Shown: positions 51,548 to 60,837, counted from the stretch's first letter. The stretch: 64,000 bases of DNA from Rickettsiales bacterium UBA4311 (GCA_002394665.1 DGUL01000002.1:121256-185255), one strand, 5' to 3'. A program made the numbers and translations. The notes: a model not told the origin generated them from the sequence alone.

Positions 51548-52300
51548 ATGAAAGTGGTTTTAATTACAGGGGGAACAAAAGGCATCGGCAAAGCAACGGC
51601 AATTGAGTTTGCAAATCGTGGTTATAAAGTGATTGCTACAACTCGCAGTATTGATAATAAAACCGAGTTAGAAGAGAACTTGAAAAAAGAAATTAGTGGA
51701 CAAGGTGAGGTTATTGTTGAAAAATTGAATGTTAATAATGAGGATGATGTTAAAAACTTAATTCAAGATGTTGTTGAAAAATACGGGCGTCTGGATTGTT
51801 TGGTAAATAATGCTGGAATAATGATTGAAAATGTTCCTTTGCACGAGACAACTACAGAAAATTTTAGAAAAATTATCGATACTGATCTCTTTGGGCTTTA
51901 TTATGGTATGAAATATGCTATTATCGCAATGTTAAAACAAGGCGGAGGTAGTATCGTAAATGTCGCTTCTGATGCTGGTTTGATAGGTGGCTATTCGTCT
52001 TCTTTATATACGGCAGCCAAGCACGCAGTTGTTGGTCTTACGAAATGCGGAGCTTTGGATTATGCGACACAAGGAATTCGTGTAAATGCCGTTGCTCCGG
52101 GGTGTATAAAAACCGAAATTTTTGAAGATGCCTTTAAACGTGGGACTTATACAGAGGAAAGTCTTGCAAATCTTCATCCGATGAAAAGAATGGGGCTTCC
52201 AAAAGAAGTTGCAAAGTCTATTTTTTTCTTGGCCGACGAAGAAAACGCATTTACAACCGGAACAATCTTGACTTGCGACGGTGGCTATGTTGTTCCGTAA
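51548..52300 (+). CDS. Short-chain dehydrogenase/reductase
   Basis: About 250 aa, classical SDR. NAD(P)-binding loop LITGGTKGIGKATAIEFAN at the N-terminus, VNNAGIMIENVPL, and the catalytic Ser...YxxxK as SSSLYTAAKHAVVGLTK. GIRVNAVAPGCIKTEIF and the C-terminal TGTILTCDGGYV are typical of FabG-like enzymes. It could be a FabG paralogue for fatty-acid synthesis or an alcohol dehydrogenase; the sequence alone does not decide. Start ATG at 51548. Confidence 0.88.
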   Translation: MKVVLITGGTKGIGKATAIEFANRGYKVIATTRSIDNKTELEENLKKEISGQGEVIVEKLNVNNEDDVKNLIQDVVEKYGRLDCLVNNAGIMIENVPLHETTTENFRKIIDTDLFGLYYGMKYAIIAMLKQGGGSIVNVASDAGLIGGYSSSLYTAAKHAVVGLTKCGALDYATQGIRVNAVAPGCIKTEIFEDAFKRGTYTEESLANLHPMKRMGLPKEVAKSIFFLADEENAFTTGTILTCDGGYVVP

Positions 52301-52402
52301 GCTTTTATTGTATAATTTTTAGTTGTTTGAAGTTATTTAGTTGGGTTGGACGATGTTTGATTTTAAAGTGTGCTTTAAAAAACATTTGGTTGTTTAGAGT
52401 TT

Positions 52403-52762
52403 GTGAAAAATATGTTTTCTATGTTTTATAAGTCTATAAAATGTGTTTGTTTTATGCAAGCAGTTGGTGTGTTATTGTTGTCTTCTTGTGTATCTTCCAC
52501 AGAAGAAAGTATTTTATTGCTTGAAAATCGTCTTGAAAGCTTTATTGGCAAAAGCGTTCGTGATGTTATAAATGTTTTTGGTAACCCAACAAAATATAGC
52601 AACAGAATGGATTTGCCGGGGCAAGAAAGTGGTACATACATGATATATGATTACAGGCCAATGAACGATAACTGTATTATTATGTTTAAATATGCAAAGA
52701 AGACATTGAAAATCATCGACTGGGATTACGAAGGAAATTGCTTGCTGTTTGATGGTAAATAG
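52403..52762 (+). CDS. Small lipoprotein, related to the next lipoprotein
   Basis: 119 aa. Signal peptide with lipobox LLLSSCVSS (Cys near residue 29). The mature part carries FIGKSVRDVINVFGNPTKYS, a pattern like the BamE/SmpA helix-turn (Gx-s-x-x-x-h-x-x-x-h-G-x-P). It shares this segment with the protein at 52843-53208 (FVGKTPNQLYATLGKPDKYK), so the two are paralogues. Start GTG at 52403; ATG at 52412 is possible. Confidence 0.7.
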   Translation: MKNMFSMFYKSIKCVCFMQAVGVLLLSSCVSSTEESILLLENRLESFIGKSVRDVINVFGNPTKYSNRMDLPGQESGTYMIYDYRPMNDNCIIMFKYAKKTLKIIDWDYEGNCLLFDGK

Positions 52763-52820
52763 TTTTAATTGGTTGCTCTTTTGGTTGTCGTTTGTGTTTT
52801 TTAGTGTTTTTTTTTGTTAT

Positions 52821-52836
52821 TGTTCCACGTGGAACG
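52821..52836. promoter_or_regulatory. parS-like palindrome, copy 1
   Basis: TGTTCCACGTGGAACG with a perfect 14-bp inverted core at 52822-52835. It matches the GTTCCACGTGGAAC form of the ParB-binding parS site. It ends 6 nt before the ATG at 52843, so it could also act as an operator. Confidence 0.75.
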
Positions 52837-52842
52837 TTTTTT

Positions 52843-53208
52843 ATGAGGTGTTTTGAAGTTAGGTTTTTAAAATTTGTTTTTGTTGGTGCGATTGTTTTTG
52901 GTTGTTTTTCAAGTTGTGCTTTGTTTACAGAAATCACCGAAAAAAAGCAATTAAAAAATATTTTATCCAGTTTCGTCGGAAAAACACCAAACCAGTTGTA
53001 TGCTACGCTTGGTAAACCTGATAAATATAAAGTTGTTTTAAACAAAAAACAAGAAATTGCTAACGCGATTGCAACTTATCAATATATTTTTAATTTTTCT
53101 ACGAGGCAGTATGAATGCAACGTTGATTTTATAACTGACAAAACACAAAAGAAAATCGTTGATTATCAATATAATAGTGTAAAATGTTTTTACATAACTA
53201 TGTATTGA
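52843..53208 (+). CDS. Small lipoprotein, paralogue of the 52403 protein
   Basis: About 121 aa. Signal peptide FLKFVFVGAIVFGCFSSC with Cys near residue 24. Mature region FVGKTPNQLYATLGKPDKYK, then IATYQYIFNFSTRQYECNVD, a beta-rich end. BamE/SmpA-like shape, function unknown. The ATG at 52843 lies just after a parS-like site. The ORF upstream from 52792 runs through that site and is rejected. Confidence 0.68.
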   Translation: MRCFEVRFLKFVFVGAIVFGCFSSCALFTEITEKKQLKNILSSFVGKTPNQLYATLGKPDKYKVVLNKKQEIANAIATYQYIFNFSTRQYECNVDFITDKTQKKIVDYQYNSVKCFYITMY

Positions 53209-53237
53209 TGTTTGTTGATTGTTTTGTTATAGTAAAA

Positions 53238-53253
53238 TGTTCCACGTGGAACA
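53238..53253. promoter_or_regulatory. parS-like palindrome, copy 2
   Basis: TGTTCCACGTGGAACA, a perfect 16-bp palindrome, 9 nt before the thiM ATG at 53263. Confidence 0.8.
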
Positions 53254-53262
53254 AATTTTTAT

Positions 53263-54006
53263 ATGATAAATTTTTTAACTTGCCAAGAAAAACAAAAATT
53301 GCGACAGATTAGAGAAATGAAGCCGATAGTGTGTTGTTTAACAAATGCCGTGACAATCAACGATTGTGCTAACATTGTTTTGGCTTTTGGCGGGCGTCCA
53401 ATTATGTCAACAGACTTGGGCGACATCAAAGAAATCTTGAAGTTTTCAAAAGCGTTGGTTTTAAATATCGGCACAATCAAAGGAGACGAAGTTGATTTGT
53501 TTATTCAGTCTGGCAAGGAGGCGAATAAGTTGAAAATTCCAGTTATTCTTGACCCGTGCGGGTGCCAAGCAACGAGTTTTAGGTTTAATGTTGTTAAAAA
53601 ATTATTGCAAAATGTAAGGTTTTCGGTGATTAAATGTAATCAAGAAGAATTAAAAGCACTCTATAAAATGACAGGCGACGTAGGAAGTTTTGAGATTCTC
53701 TCTTTTAATCGAGCAGAAAACGAACTGCAAGCAAAGAGTGTCGCTAAAAAGTTTGATTGTATTGTCTGTATAAGTGGCAAAATAGACATAATCACAGATG
53801 GCGAAAATATAAAATATTGTAAATATGGTAATAAAATTATGTCAAAAATTACCGGATGTGGATGTATGTTGACTTGTGTGGTCGCTTGTTTTTGTGCCGT
53901 GAGCACAGATTTATTAGATGCAACTTATACAGCCTGTTGCGTTTATGGGAAAAAATATAAAAAACTTTTATCATCGCACATAAAAACTGCAAAAACATTT
54001 AACTAA
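53263..54006 (+). CDS. thiM: Hydroxyethylthiazole kinase
   Basis: 247 aa, phosphorylates hydroxyethylthiazole in thiamine salvage. Family segments: KPIVCCLTNAVTINDCANIV (typical PxVHxITNxVxxNxxAN), GGRPIMSTD, PVILDPCGCQATSFR (GxDPVGxGAT) and the ribokinase-fold KITGCGCMLTCVVACFC, with CxC where most kinases have GxGD (catalytic acid). The missing Asp is odd: the usual GTGCxLxx is GCGCMLT here, consistent with ThiM, which uses Cys. The C-terminus is short. No TPP riboswitch precedes it; a parS-like site does. Confidence 0.85.
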   Translation: MINFLTCQEKQKLRQIREMKPIVCCLTNAVTINDCANIVLAFGGRPIMSTDLGDIKEILKFSKALVLNIGTIKGDEVDLFIQSGKEANKLKIPVILDPCGCQATSFRFNVVKKLLQNVRFSVIKCNQEELKALYKMTGDVGSFEILSFNRAENELQAKSVAKKFDCIVCISGKIDIITDGENIKYCKYGNKIMSKITGCGCMLTCVVACFCAVSTDLLDATYTACCVYGKKYKKLLSSHIKTAKTFN

Positions 54007-54028
54007 TCGGCATTTAAATGAGCCATTA

Positions 54029-54044
54029 TGTTCCACGTGGAACA
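54029..54044. promoter_or_regulatory. parS-like palindrome, copy 3
   Basis: TGTTCCACGTGGAACA, a perfect 16-bp palindrome, identical to copy 2, between thiM and tRNA-Ser. It is not close to any start codon. Confidence 0.8.
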
Positions 54045-54119
54045 TTTGATTGATTTTGTGAGCAAAAAGTTTTAGTCTTGAATATTATATTTTTAATAGT
54101 CTTTAATATCTAAAAAAAA

Positions 54120-54210
54120 GGACAGGTGGTCGAGTGGTTGAAGGCACTGGTCTCGAAAACCGGCATACGGTTTTGCCGTATCGAGGGTTCGAATCCCTCT
54201 CTGTCCGCCA
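54120..54210 (+). tRNA. tRNA-Ser (anticodon CGA)
   Basis: Acceptor GGACAGG pairs with TCTGTCC (last pair G-U). Anticodon arm CTGGT-CTCGAAA-ACCGG gives CGA. The long variable arm (CATACGGTTTTGCCGTATC) marks a class II tRNA. T arm GAGGGTTCGAATCCCTC. Discriminator G and encoded CCA at 54208-54210. Confidence 0.95.
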
Positions 54211-54849
54211 TTATTTTATGTCAGGATTGGGTTTGTTTTTGAAAACTTCGTCCGCATATTCATAAATATATCTTGAAGCGATTGAGCGATAGGGTTGCCA
54301 TTTTAAGCCGAACTTGTCAGTGTCTTTTTTCTTTCGCAATTCTATTCCGTATAGAGCCTCCATGCCCTTTATTAAAGCCAAATCTTCAAATGGGAAAACA
54401 TCCTCTCTGTCTAATACGAACATCAAATACATCTTTGCCGTCCAATTGCCAATGCCGTGCAATTTTGTCAGGGTTTTTATTGCTGTTTTGTCGTCAATTG
54501 TTTTAAGTTCGTTAAAAAAGTTTGGTTGTTTCGCGATATATTCAATAAATGAGTTGATGTAGGTTGCTTTTTTCATTGTTAGTCCAAGATTTTTAATATT
54601 CATAACGTCAATTTGTATAAGGTTTTCAACAGAAAAGTCATTATGGCATAATTCCACAAAGCGTCCCATAATTTTGTTTGCCACTTTTGTTGAAATTAGT
54701 TGTCCAATAATTGAAAAGATAATAAATTTTATTGGTTCGTTATTTAAATAATATTCTATATCACCTTTTTTGTTTATGAAGTCTGCCAAGATTTTATCTT
54801 GTTTTTTAATAAAAATCACTCGCTTGTCATCGGCTTTCAGTATTTGCAT
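54211..54849 (-). CDS. DNA-3-methyladenine glycosylase II-type (AlkA/HhH-GPD)
   Basis: A 212-aa base-excision repair glycosylase. The helix-hairpin-helix is LTKLHGIGNWTAKMYLMFVL, followed by FPFEDLALIKGMEALYG, which includes the catalytic Asp (DLALIKG). The N-terminal ~30 residues lack the beta-domain of E. coli AlkA, so this is the short form. It removes alkylated bases from DNA. Its stop directly follows the tRNA-Ser CCA end, in convergent orientation. Confidence 0.9.
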   Translation of the reverse strand: MQILKADDKRVIFIKKQDKILADFINKKGDIEYYLNNEPIKFIIFSIIGQLISTKVANKIMGRFVELCHNDFSVENLIQIDVMNIKNLGLTMKKATYINSFIEYIAKQPNFFNELKTIDDKTAIKTLTKLHGIGNWTAKMYLMFVLDREDVFPFEDLALIKGMEALYGIELRKKKDTDKFGLKWQPYRSIASRYIYEYADEVFKNKPNPDIK

Positions 54850-54876
54850 ATATCTTCAAGAGGAAGTAAGACATTT

Positions 54877-56796
54877 TTATTTTGCCTCACTATCGTCGTT
54901 TAAACTATTCCATAAATGTTTATAAAGTCCATCAAGTTCAAGGAGTTGTTTGTGCGTTCCTTCTTCAATGATTTTACCTTCTTGCATAACATATATTTTA
55001 TCGCAATTTACAATGCTTGAAAGACGATGAGCGACGATAATTACAGACTTTCCATCAAGATTTTCAAATACAGAATCTCTTATAGCGTGTTCCGTTTGAG
55101 CATCAAGTGCTGATGTCGCCTCATCAAAGATAATTATTGGAGCGTCTTTAATCAGTGCACGTGCAATGGCTATTCTTTGTTTTTGTCCTGTTGAAAATCT
55201 CCCGCCATTAAAGCCAACCATTTCGTTTAGACCGCTTGCATAATCTCCCAAGAAATCAATTTGTGCTTTTTTCATTGTATTTTCAATGTTTTCTTGTGTT
55301 ATATTGTCGTTCGAGCCATATAGAATATTACTTCGCACTGTGTCATCAAACAAGAAATTGTCTTGTCCTACATATGCAATTTTACTTCGTAAATATGACA
55401 ATGATATATCGTTGATGTTTACTCCGTTTATAGAAATTATGCCAGTGTCGTATTTATACAATCTTGTCAATAGGTTCATGATTGTTGATTTTCCAGAGCC
55501 GGATAAGCCGACAAAGGCCACCTTTGTATTCGGTTGAATTTCAAAGTTTATATTTCGTAAAGTTGTGTTCTCTGTTTCGCCATTTACTGATTTTACATAA
55601 TCAAAATTGACATTATCAAATTTTATAACCGCATTATTTAAATCAGGTTCAATGCCTTCACGCAAATTTTCCGTTTTTAATTTATCTATGAAAGAAAATA
55701 CCCTATCCAGAGAGCCGGCACACATATTCATTTTAATGTTCATTCCAGCAAGCGAACGAGCAGGCCGGTGCACCATAATTAAAGCACCAAAGAATGAAAA
55801 AAAACTGCCAACACTACTATATCCATAAATCACTCGTAGACCACCGATAAAAATAATCAAAGCCAGTGATAAACCACAAGCCAGTTCCATTGCAGGCGAA
55901 GCAAGGGCGAGTTTTTTTGAAAATTCAAGCATTACTCTTGTGAAATTGATAAGAGTTTTTTTTGCTCTTCTTGTTTCAATTTCTTCTGTATTGTATGTTT
56001 TTATTGTTTTAATGCCGTTTGTTATATCTGCAATTTTTCCGGCCAATATTTGTAAATCATTTTGTCCTTGCACATATTTATTTCTTGCAGACCTTGATGC
56101 TTTGGCAAGTGGGACAAATACAAGAGGATAAACACAGATAGCGACAGAAGCCAATATCCAGTCATTGTAGAATACAACGCAAGTTAAACAGAAAACGGTA
56201 AAGAGATCTCGCACAGCGGTCACGAAAAGTTCTTGTGCCGAATTTCCAACGACCATTATATCTGTAAAAAACATTGTAGTGACTTGTCCGCTTGGTGTAG
56301 CCTCAAAGTCTTTCATTGGCATACGTATCATTTTGTTAAATACATTGACCCGCATATCCGTTTGAATTCTGGTACACAGTGCTTTTAATGAATAATCTTG
56401 AAAATACGAACTAACAGTTTTGATAATATACAATACAACAAGAGTGAGGCAAGCAAAATATAGTGATTTTTGGCTTTTTTGCACGAATACGTCATTGATT
56501 GTTGGTCCGATTACATAAGCGATAGCAGATGTCGTTGCCGCTACAACAATCATAAGCACGAACGAAACTATGATATAGAGGCGATATTTACTGATATACT
56601 CGTGATACAGACGCTTTAATGGCGATAAAGACAGAAGGCGTTGTTTAATAAAACTAAACTTAAATAATACATCAATAATGCACTTTTGACATATTTTTCT
56701 TATCGGTGAAAGCAATTTCATGCCTACCGGTAAACACGAACGCAAAGCATTTTTCAATACGCCGCTAACTTGGTTTTTAATTTTAACAAAAATCAT
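54877..56796 (-). CDS. ABC exporter with fused membrane and ATPase domains (MsbA-like)
   Basis: 639 aa. An N-terminal basic extension of ~65 residues is followed by six membrane helices (from YIIVSFVLMIVVAATTSAIAY, ~residue 73). The ATPase domain has Walker A FVGLSGSGKSTIMNLLTR (~residues 441-458), signature FSTGQKQRIAIARALI (the usual LSGGQ is STGQ), Walker B IIFDEATSALD and switch IIVAHRLSSI. It may flip lipid A or other lipids, or export peptides. The altered signature Ser-Gly to Thr-Gly needs care. Upstream of an AlkA-like gene. Confidence 0.88.
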   Translation of the reverse strand: MIFVKIKNQVSGVLKNALRSCLPVGMKLLSPIRKICQKCIIDVLFKFSFIKQRLLSLSPLKRLYHEYISKYRLYIIVSFVLMIVVAATTSAIAYVIGPTINDVFVQKSQKSLYFACLTLVVLYIIKTVSSYFQDYSLKALCTRIQTDMRVNVFNKMIRMPMKDFEATPSGQVTTMFFTDIMVVGNSAQELFVTAVRDLFTVFCLTCVVFYNDWILASVAICVYPLVFVPLAKASRSARNKYVQGQNDLQILAGKIADITNGIKTIKTYNTEEIETRRAKKTLINFTRVMLEFSKKLALASPAMELACGLSLALIIFIGGLRVIYGYSSVGSFFSFFGALIMVHRPARSLAGMNIKMNMCAGSLDRVFSFIDKLKTENLREGIEPDLNNAVIKFDNVNFDYVKSVNGETENTTLRNINFEIQPNTKVAFVGLSGSGKSTIMNLLTRLYKYDTGIISINGVNINDISLSYLRSKIAYVGQDNFLFDDTVRSNILYGSNDNITQENIENTMKKAQIDFLGDYASGLNEMVGFNGGRFSTGQKQRIAIARALIKDAPIIIFDEATSALDAQTEHAIRDSVFENLDGKSVIIVAHRLSSIVNCDKIYVMQEGKIIEEGTHKQLLELDGLYKHLWNSLNDDSEAK

Positions 56797-56951
56797 ATTT
56801 GGTGATTATACAAAACAATGATTATAAAAAGCAAGAATGACAATCAACAAGATGATTAAAAGGAAATAAAAAGGACAATAAGCAATGCTACAAACTCGAA
56901 CAGACCGCGGTTGTGCCAATGTCGAAGCAAGTATGTTTATCTTTTTTTGCC

Positions 56952-59513
56952 TTAATCGTTGTCTTTATTTGCGACAATTTTTTTATCTATATCCTTTTCG
57001 CCAGTATTTTGAACACGATAATATGACAGTAACTTTTTACAATTTTCTTTCTTTTTTAATTTTTCTAATGCTTTTGCTTCAATTTGCCTTACACGCTCTC
57101 TGGTCACACCATATATTTTTCCAATTTCCTCCAATGTATAGTCAGGACAACGAATACCAAAACGTTGCCTCAATATTCTCTCTTCTCTGTCTGTTAGCGT
57201 AGACAAAAGCGTTGATGTTATTTCTTTAAGGTCGTTGTATTCGGCATACCTAACCGGAGACATTGAATTGCTTTCTATGAAATCACCTTTTACACGATCG
57301 CTATCTCCGTGTGGCGCGTCAAGACTTTGAGGATCATCTTTAATCCTTTTAATTTTTTTTATCTTATCTAATGGCAATGCCAATACGTTTGACAGTTCTT
57401 GATCGGTTGGCATTCTGCCAAGAGTTTTTGTCATATTTTTTATTGTTCTATTTACCTTACTCACGACCTCAATCATATGGATTGGAATGCGTATTGTTCT
57501 TGCATTGTCTGATACGGCTCTTACGATATTTTGTTTAATCCACCAGCTTGCATATGTTGAAAATTTAAAACCTCGTTGATATTCAAATTTATCAACTGCT
57601 TTTATCAACCCAATATTGCCATCTTGTATTAAATCTTGCAATGGAAGTCCGCGGTTTTGATATTTTTTAGCAAACGATACAACAAGTCTCAAATTAGCTT
57701 CTGCTAATGCTTTTTTGTTTTTTTCAACAACAAAGAGTGTTGATTGTATTTTATTGGCGACCTCTTTAAAAGTGTTGATGTCCATTTGAATGTTTCTTGC
57801 TATTGAATTGATAGCATTTTTTGCGAATGTAAATTGTTCCAATTGGTCAACAAGTAATTTTCTCCATTCTTGGGAGTTATTTTTTTGAATTAATAACATT
57901 TCTGGATCTAATTTCATTATAATTCCATTCGTATAATCTGTATAGAATTCTTTTCTGGTTATTCCGCATTGCTCCGCTAAGTCAAAAAGTTGTCTTTCTT
58001 TTTGCACAAGTTGTTCGTTGGCTGTTAGGACTTTTTGCAATAACTCATCTATGACGCTTGAATCCAAGCTGATTTTATTAAGTAAATCAAACAATTCTGT
58101 AAATTGTTTATCGTATTTACTGCCTTGAAGCGGTATTTCAGTTTGGTTTCTATATAATGCTAATAAAGCCATACATTTGTTTGCTACATCTCCTAATGTT
58201 GCTATTAATTTTGGTCTAAAAGTCTTTTCCAGTGTCGCATAAGATTGTTGTTGGTCTATTTCCATATCAAGTTCATTGTTGTAGTCAATACCAGATTCTG
58301 TATCATCTTTAAGCTCATTTTCCATTTGTTCTTTTGTTTTACCCATTTTTTCTTGTAATAAACTTTGGTAGTTGAGTCGATTTTCATTTAGTTGTTCGCG
58401 ACTATTTTCTGCTGTTGGAGCAAAATCTTCTGCATTTTTGTTGTTATTATTAGAATATGAGGAATACGCATCTATATCTATTACATCCCTTAAAAGGATT
58501 GTTTCGTTTATTAACTCATCATAAATTGTTAAAAGTGTATTTAAGGAAGAGGGAACTCTGCAAAGAAGTCTCAATATGTCTTTTTTACCATCGGCAATGT
58601 TTTTTGCTATTCTATATTCTTCGTTTCTGCTTAAAATTTTTTGTCTTGAAAGTGCTCCCATGTATATTGCTTGTGTGTCCAAATCGGTCTTGCTGTTGAC
58701 GTTGTTTTGTCTTTTTTGTTCGGATTTCGTGCTGTCATCTTCGTCATTATTTGTCAGAGGCCGATTTTCGTCTGCATCATCTACTATGTTTATTCCATTC
58801 GATTCTAATGTAGAAAGTAGCTCTGTTATTACATCTTGGTTGGCGTTATTTGGCAAGTATTCCAATAGTACACCATAACTTAGTGTGCCAGTTTTTTTTA
58901 CGCTCTTCAATAATGGTTTCATTTTTTCTAAAATGCTTTCGGCAGTGTAATTTTGCTCTTCTTGTTTGTCAGTATCTTTGCTAATGCCGTCATTTTTACT
59001 TCTCTTCTCTATATTTTGAATATTATTCCTTCTGTGATTTTTCTCAGCTTTTTTATCTATTTTGGCAATTTCTTGCTCTAAATTTATAGCCTTACTTGAT
59101 TGATTGTTTTTTGCTATATTGGATGTTTGTCTGTTGTTATTTTCGAAGCTATGTTGATTTTTGGTTTGGTTTTTATTGTTGTGTTTATTGCCTTTTTCTT
59201 TGCTATTCGAATGAACGACTTTGTCTTTGCCGTTTGTTTTGCTACTTGGTTTTGTCGTTTTAGTTCGCTTCGCGTCATCTGCTTTATAGCTACTTGTTTG
59301 GTGTTGTTTGTTTTGTTGAGCGCTAATTTTTTTTAAATTGTTTTTTTGATTTGGATTGCTTGGCTTGCTCTTGTTGTTCATTTTTACAGCATCGCTTTGT
59401 TTATGCGAAGAATATTTATTGTTTTGTTGTACTCCTTTATTTTGTGTTTGCTTATCGTTTTGAGCCGGCTTGGTGTTATTTTGTTTTTGTTTTCTAAAAA
59501 TTCCAAAAACCAT
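56952..59513 (-). CDS. rpoD: Primary sigma factor RpoD with a long Asn/Gln/Lys-rich N-terminal extension
   Basis: 853 aa. The first ~185 residues are a Lys/Asn/Gln/Ser low-complexity tract. Region 1.1 then begins near NYTAESILEKMKPLLKSVKK. Region 1.2 is TDLDTQAIYMGALSR. Region 2 has VSFAKKYQNRGLPLQDLIQD, KAVDKFEYQRGFKFSTYASW and IPIHMIEVVSKVNR. Region 4 contains LTDREERILRQRFGIRCPDY and EEIGKIYGVTRERVRQIEAK. The domain between regions 1.2 and 2 is long, as in other alphaproteobacterial RpoD. It directs housekeeping transcription from the TTGACA/TATAAT promoters seen here. Confidence 0.96.
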   Translation of the reverse strand: MVFGIFRKQKQNNTKPAQNDKQTQNKGVQQNNKYSSHKQSDAVKMNNKSKPSNPNQKNNLKKISAQQNKQHQTSSYKADDAKRTKTTKPSSKTNGKDKVVHSNSKEKGNKHNNKNQTKNQHSFENNNRQTSNIAKNNQSSKAINLEQEIAKIDKKAEKNHRRNNIQNIEKRSKNDGISKDTDKQEEQNYTAESILEKMKPLLKSVKKTGTLSYGVLLEYLPNNANQDVITELLSTLESNGINIVDDADENRPLTNNDEDDSTKSEQKRQNNVNSKTDLDTQAIYMGALSRQKILSRNEEYRIAKNIADGKKDILRLLCRVPSSLNTLLTIYDELINETILLRDVIDIDAYSSYSNNNNKNAEDFAPTAENSREQLNENRLNYQSLLQEKMGKTKEQMENELKDDTESGIDYNNELDMEIDQQQSYATLEKTFRPKLIATLGDVANKCMALLALYRNQTEIPLQGSKYDKQFTELFDLLNKISLDSSVIDELLQKVLTANEQLVQKERQLFDLAEQCGITRKEFYTDYTNGIIMKLDPEMLLIQKNNSQEWRKLLVDQLEQFTFAKNAINSIARNIQMDINTFKEVANKIQSTLFVVEKNKKALAEANLRLVVSFAKKYQNRGLPLQDLIQDGNIGLIKAVDKFEYQRGFKFSTYASWWIKQNIVRAVSDNARTIRIPIHMIEVVSKVNRTIKNMTKTLGRMPTDQELSNVLALPLDKIKKIKRIKDDPQSLDAPHGDSDRVKGDFIESNSMSPVRYAEYNDLKEITSTLLSTLTDREERILRQRFGIRCPDYTLEEIGKIYGVTRERVRQIEAKALEKLKKKENCKKLLSYYRVQNTGEKDIDKKIVANKDND

Positions 59514-59633
59514 AAATTACTACACAGAATAAGGTAGTTGCAATATAAAAAAGTCAAGTATATTGTCAAGGGTCTGTGGCAATATTGGGGATGTTTAAAG
59601 TTTGAGTGGTGTTTGAGGATTTTTATTCTGCTT

Positions 59634-60230
59634 TTATGGCACCAGCAGTGTTTTTCTGTCTATATTGGTAATAAATCCTTGTTGTAGATATTTCGGTATT
59701 TTTTCCATTTCCAACGTAAGCTTTTTGCAAAACTCTTTATTTGTGTATAAATCTTTTTCTTTGCACGGAAAAGGGTTTATGGGATAAAACATTTTTTCTG
59801 CATTTGGAAAGTATTTACACATCGTCATCAAAAAGCGGAGAGTTCCGTGTATTTTCCCCACTCCAATTATGCTTTTTATATTCTGTATGTTGTCAAATTT
59901 TTCCTCCAAAATTGGCAAAGAAAACTGCAAGTTTTCACCAGTATTTTTACTTTTTGTTTCCGTTAGAACGATATTTTCAGGAACACCTTTTTCAACAAGC
60001 AGATTTTTCATTATTATACTCTCAACATCTTGTTGATTGTTATATTTACACATATTTCCGCCGGTGCATAAAATGTATCTGCAGTATCCTCCGTTGAATA
60101 AACTTACGATATTTTCAACAAATAAGTCAATGCCATATGTTGTCCCGAAAACTATGAGTAAATCAGCAGGTTTTATTTGTGTTTTGGGTAGCATTTTTTG
60201 GGTTATTTTTTCAAATTCGCTATGTTGCAT
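59634..60230 (-). CDS. DUF218/YdcF-family protein
   Basis: 198 aa. Pattern: ADLLIVFGTTYGIDLFVENI, RYILCTGGNMCKY, VPENIVLTETKSKNTGENLQ, typical of the DUF218 (SanA/YdcF/ElyC) superfamily. Members act in envelope biogenesis or bind SAM; the function here is unknown. No membrane helix is present, so it is the soluble YdcF type. The ATG at 60230 lies 91 nt before the ppa start, in the opposite orientation. Confidence 0.78.
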   Translation of the reverse strand: MQHSEFEKITQKMLPKTQIKPADLLIVFGTTYGIDLFVENIVSLFNGGYCRYILCTGGNMCKYNNQQDVESIIMKNLLVEKGVPENIVLTETKSKNTGENLQFSLPILEEKFDNIQNIKSIIGVGKIHGTLRFLMTMCKYFPNAEKMFYPINPFPCKEKDLYTNKEFCKKLTLEMEKIPKYLQQGFITNIDRKTLLVP

Positions 60231-60321
60231 TTATTATTGCAATATATTCTAAAATCAAAAATACAATTTATTTTTTTCTTGTTTTTAATAATAGGCATAC
60301 CACTGGTTGTTGCGAATAGTT

Positions 60322-60837
60322 ATGGATTTAAACAAAATTGAACTTGGAGATTATCCGGAAAATGTGAATGTTGTAATTGAAGTTTCCGCACAAAGCAATG
60401 TAAAATACGAAATGGATAAAGACAGCGGTGCTTTGATGGTTGATAGATTTTTGCATACTCCAATGTTTTATCCAGCAAACTACGGCTTTTTGCCTCATAC
60501 TCTTGCTGACGATGGCGACCCTTTGGATGCACTGGTGATTACTCGTTTCAAGTTGCTTGAAGGCAGTGTTATAAAAGCAAAACCAGTTGGAGTTTTAATA
60601 ATGGAAGACGAAAAAGGAATGGACGAAAAGATAATTTGTGTTCCAGCGAATAAATTGGATAAAGCGTATGAAAATGTAAATGACGTTAAAGATTTGCCAG
60701 AGCAAGTTTTAGCGGAAATTAAACACTTTTTTGAACATTATAAGGATCTTGAAAAAGGCAAGTGGGTTAAAGTTCAAGATATTCAAAGTGCGGAAAAAGC
60801 AAAGGAGATTATAACAAAATTTGTGTTAGATAAATAA
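60322..60837 (+). CDS. ppa: Inorganic pyrophosphatase
   Basis: A 171-aa family I enzyme that hydrolyses PPi. Typical: VVIEVSAQSNVKYEMDKDSG, DRFLHTPMFYPANYGFLPHT and the metal-binding DDGDPLDALVITRF (signature D-x-D-P-x-D). IICVPANKLDKAYENVNDV, HFFEHYKDLEKGKWVKVQ complete the fold. Short by a few residues compared with E. coli (176). The ATG at 60322 (MDLNKIELG) is the family start. Confidence 0.96.
   Translation: MDLNKIELGDYPENVNVVIEVSAQSNVKYEMDKDSGALMVDRFLHTPMFYPANYGFLPHTLADDGDPLDALVITRFKLLEGSVIKAKPVGVLIMEDEKGMDEKIICVPANKLDKAYENVNDVKDLPEQVLAEIKHFFEHYKDLEKGKWVKVQDIQSAEKAKEIITKFVLDK

Noticed and set aside
53263..54006. TPP riboswitch in front of thiM
   Set aside because: The leader is only a few bases and contains the parS-like palindrome; no CTGAGA-type core is present.
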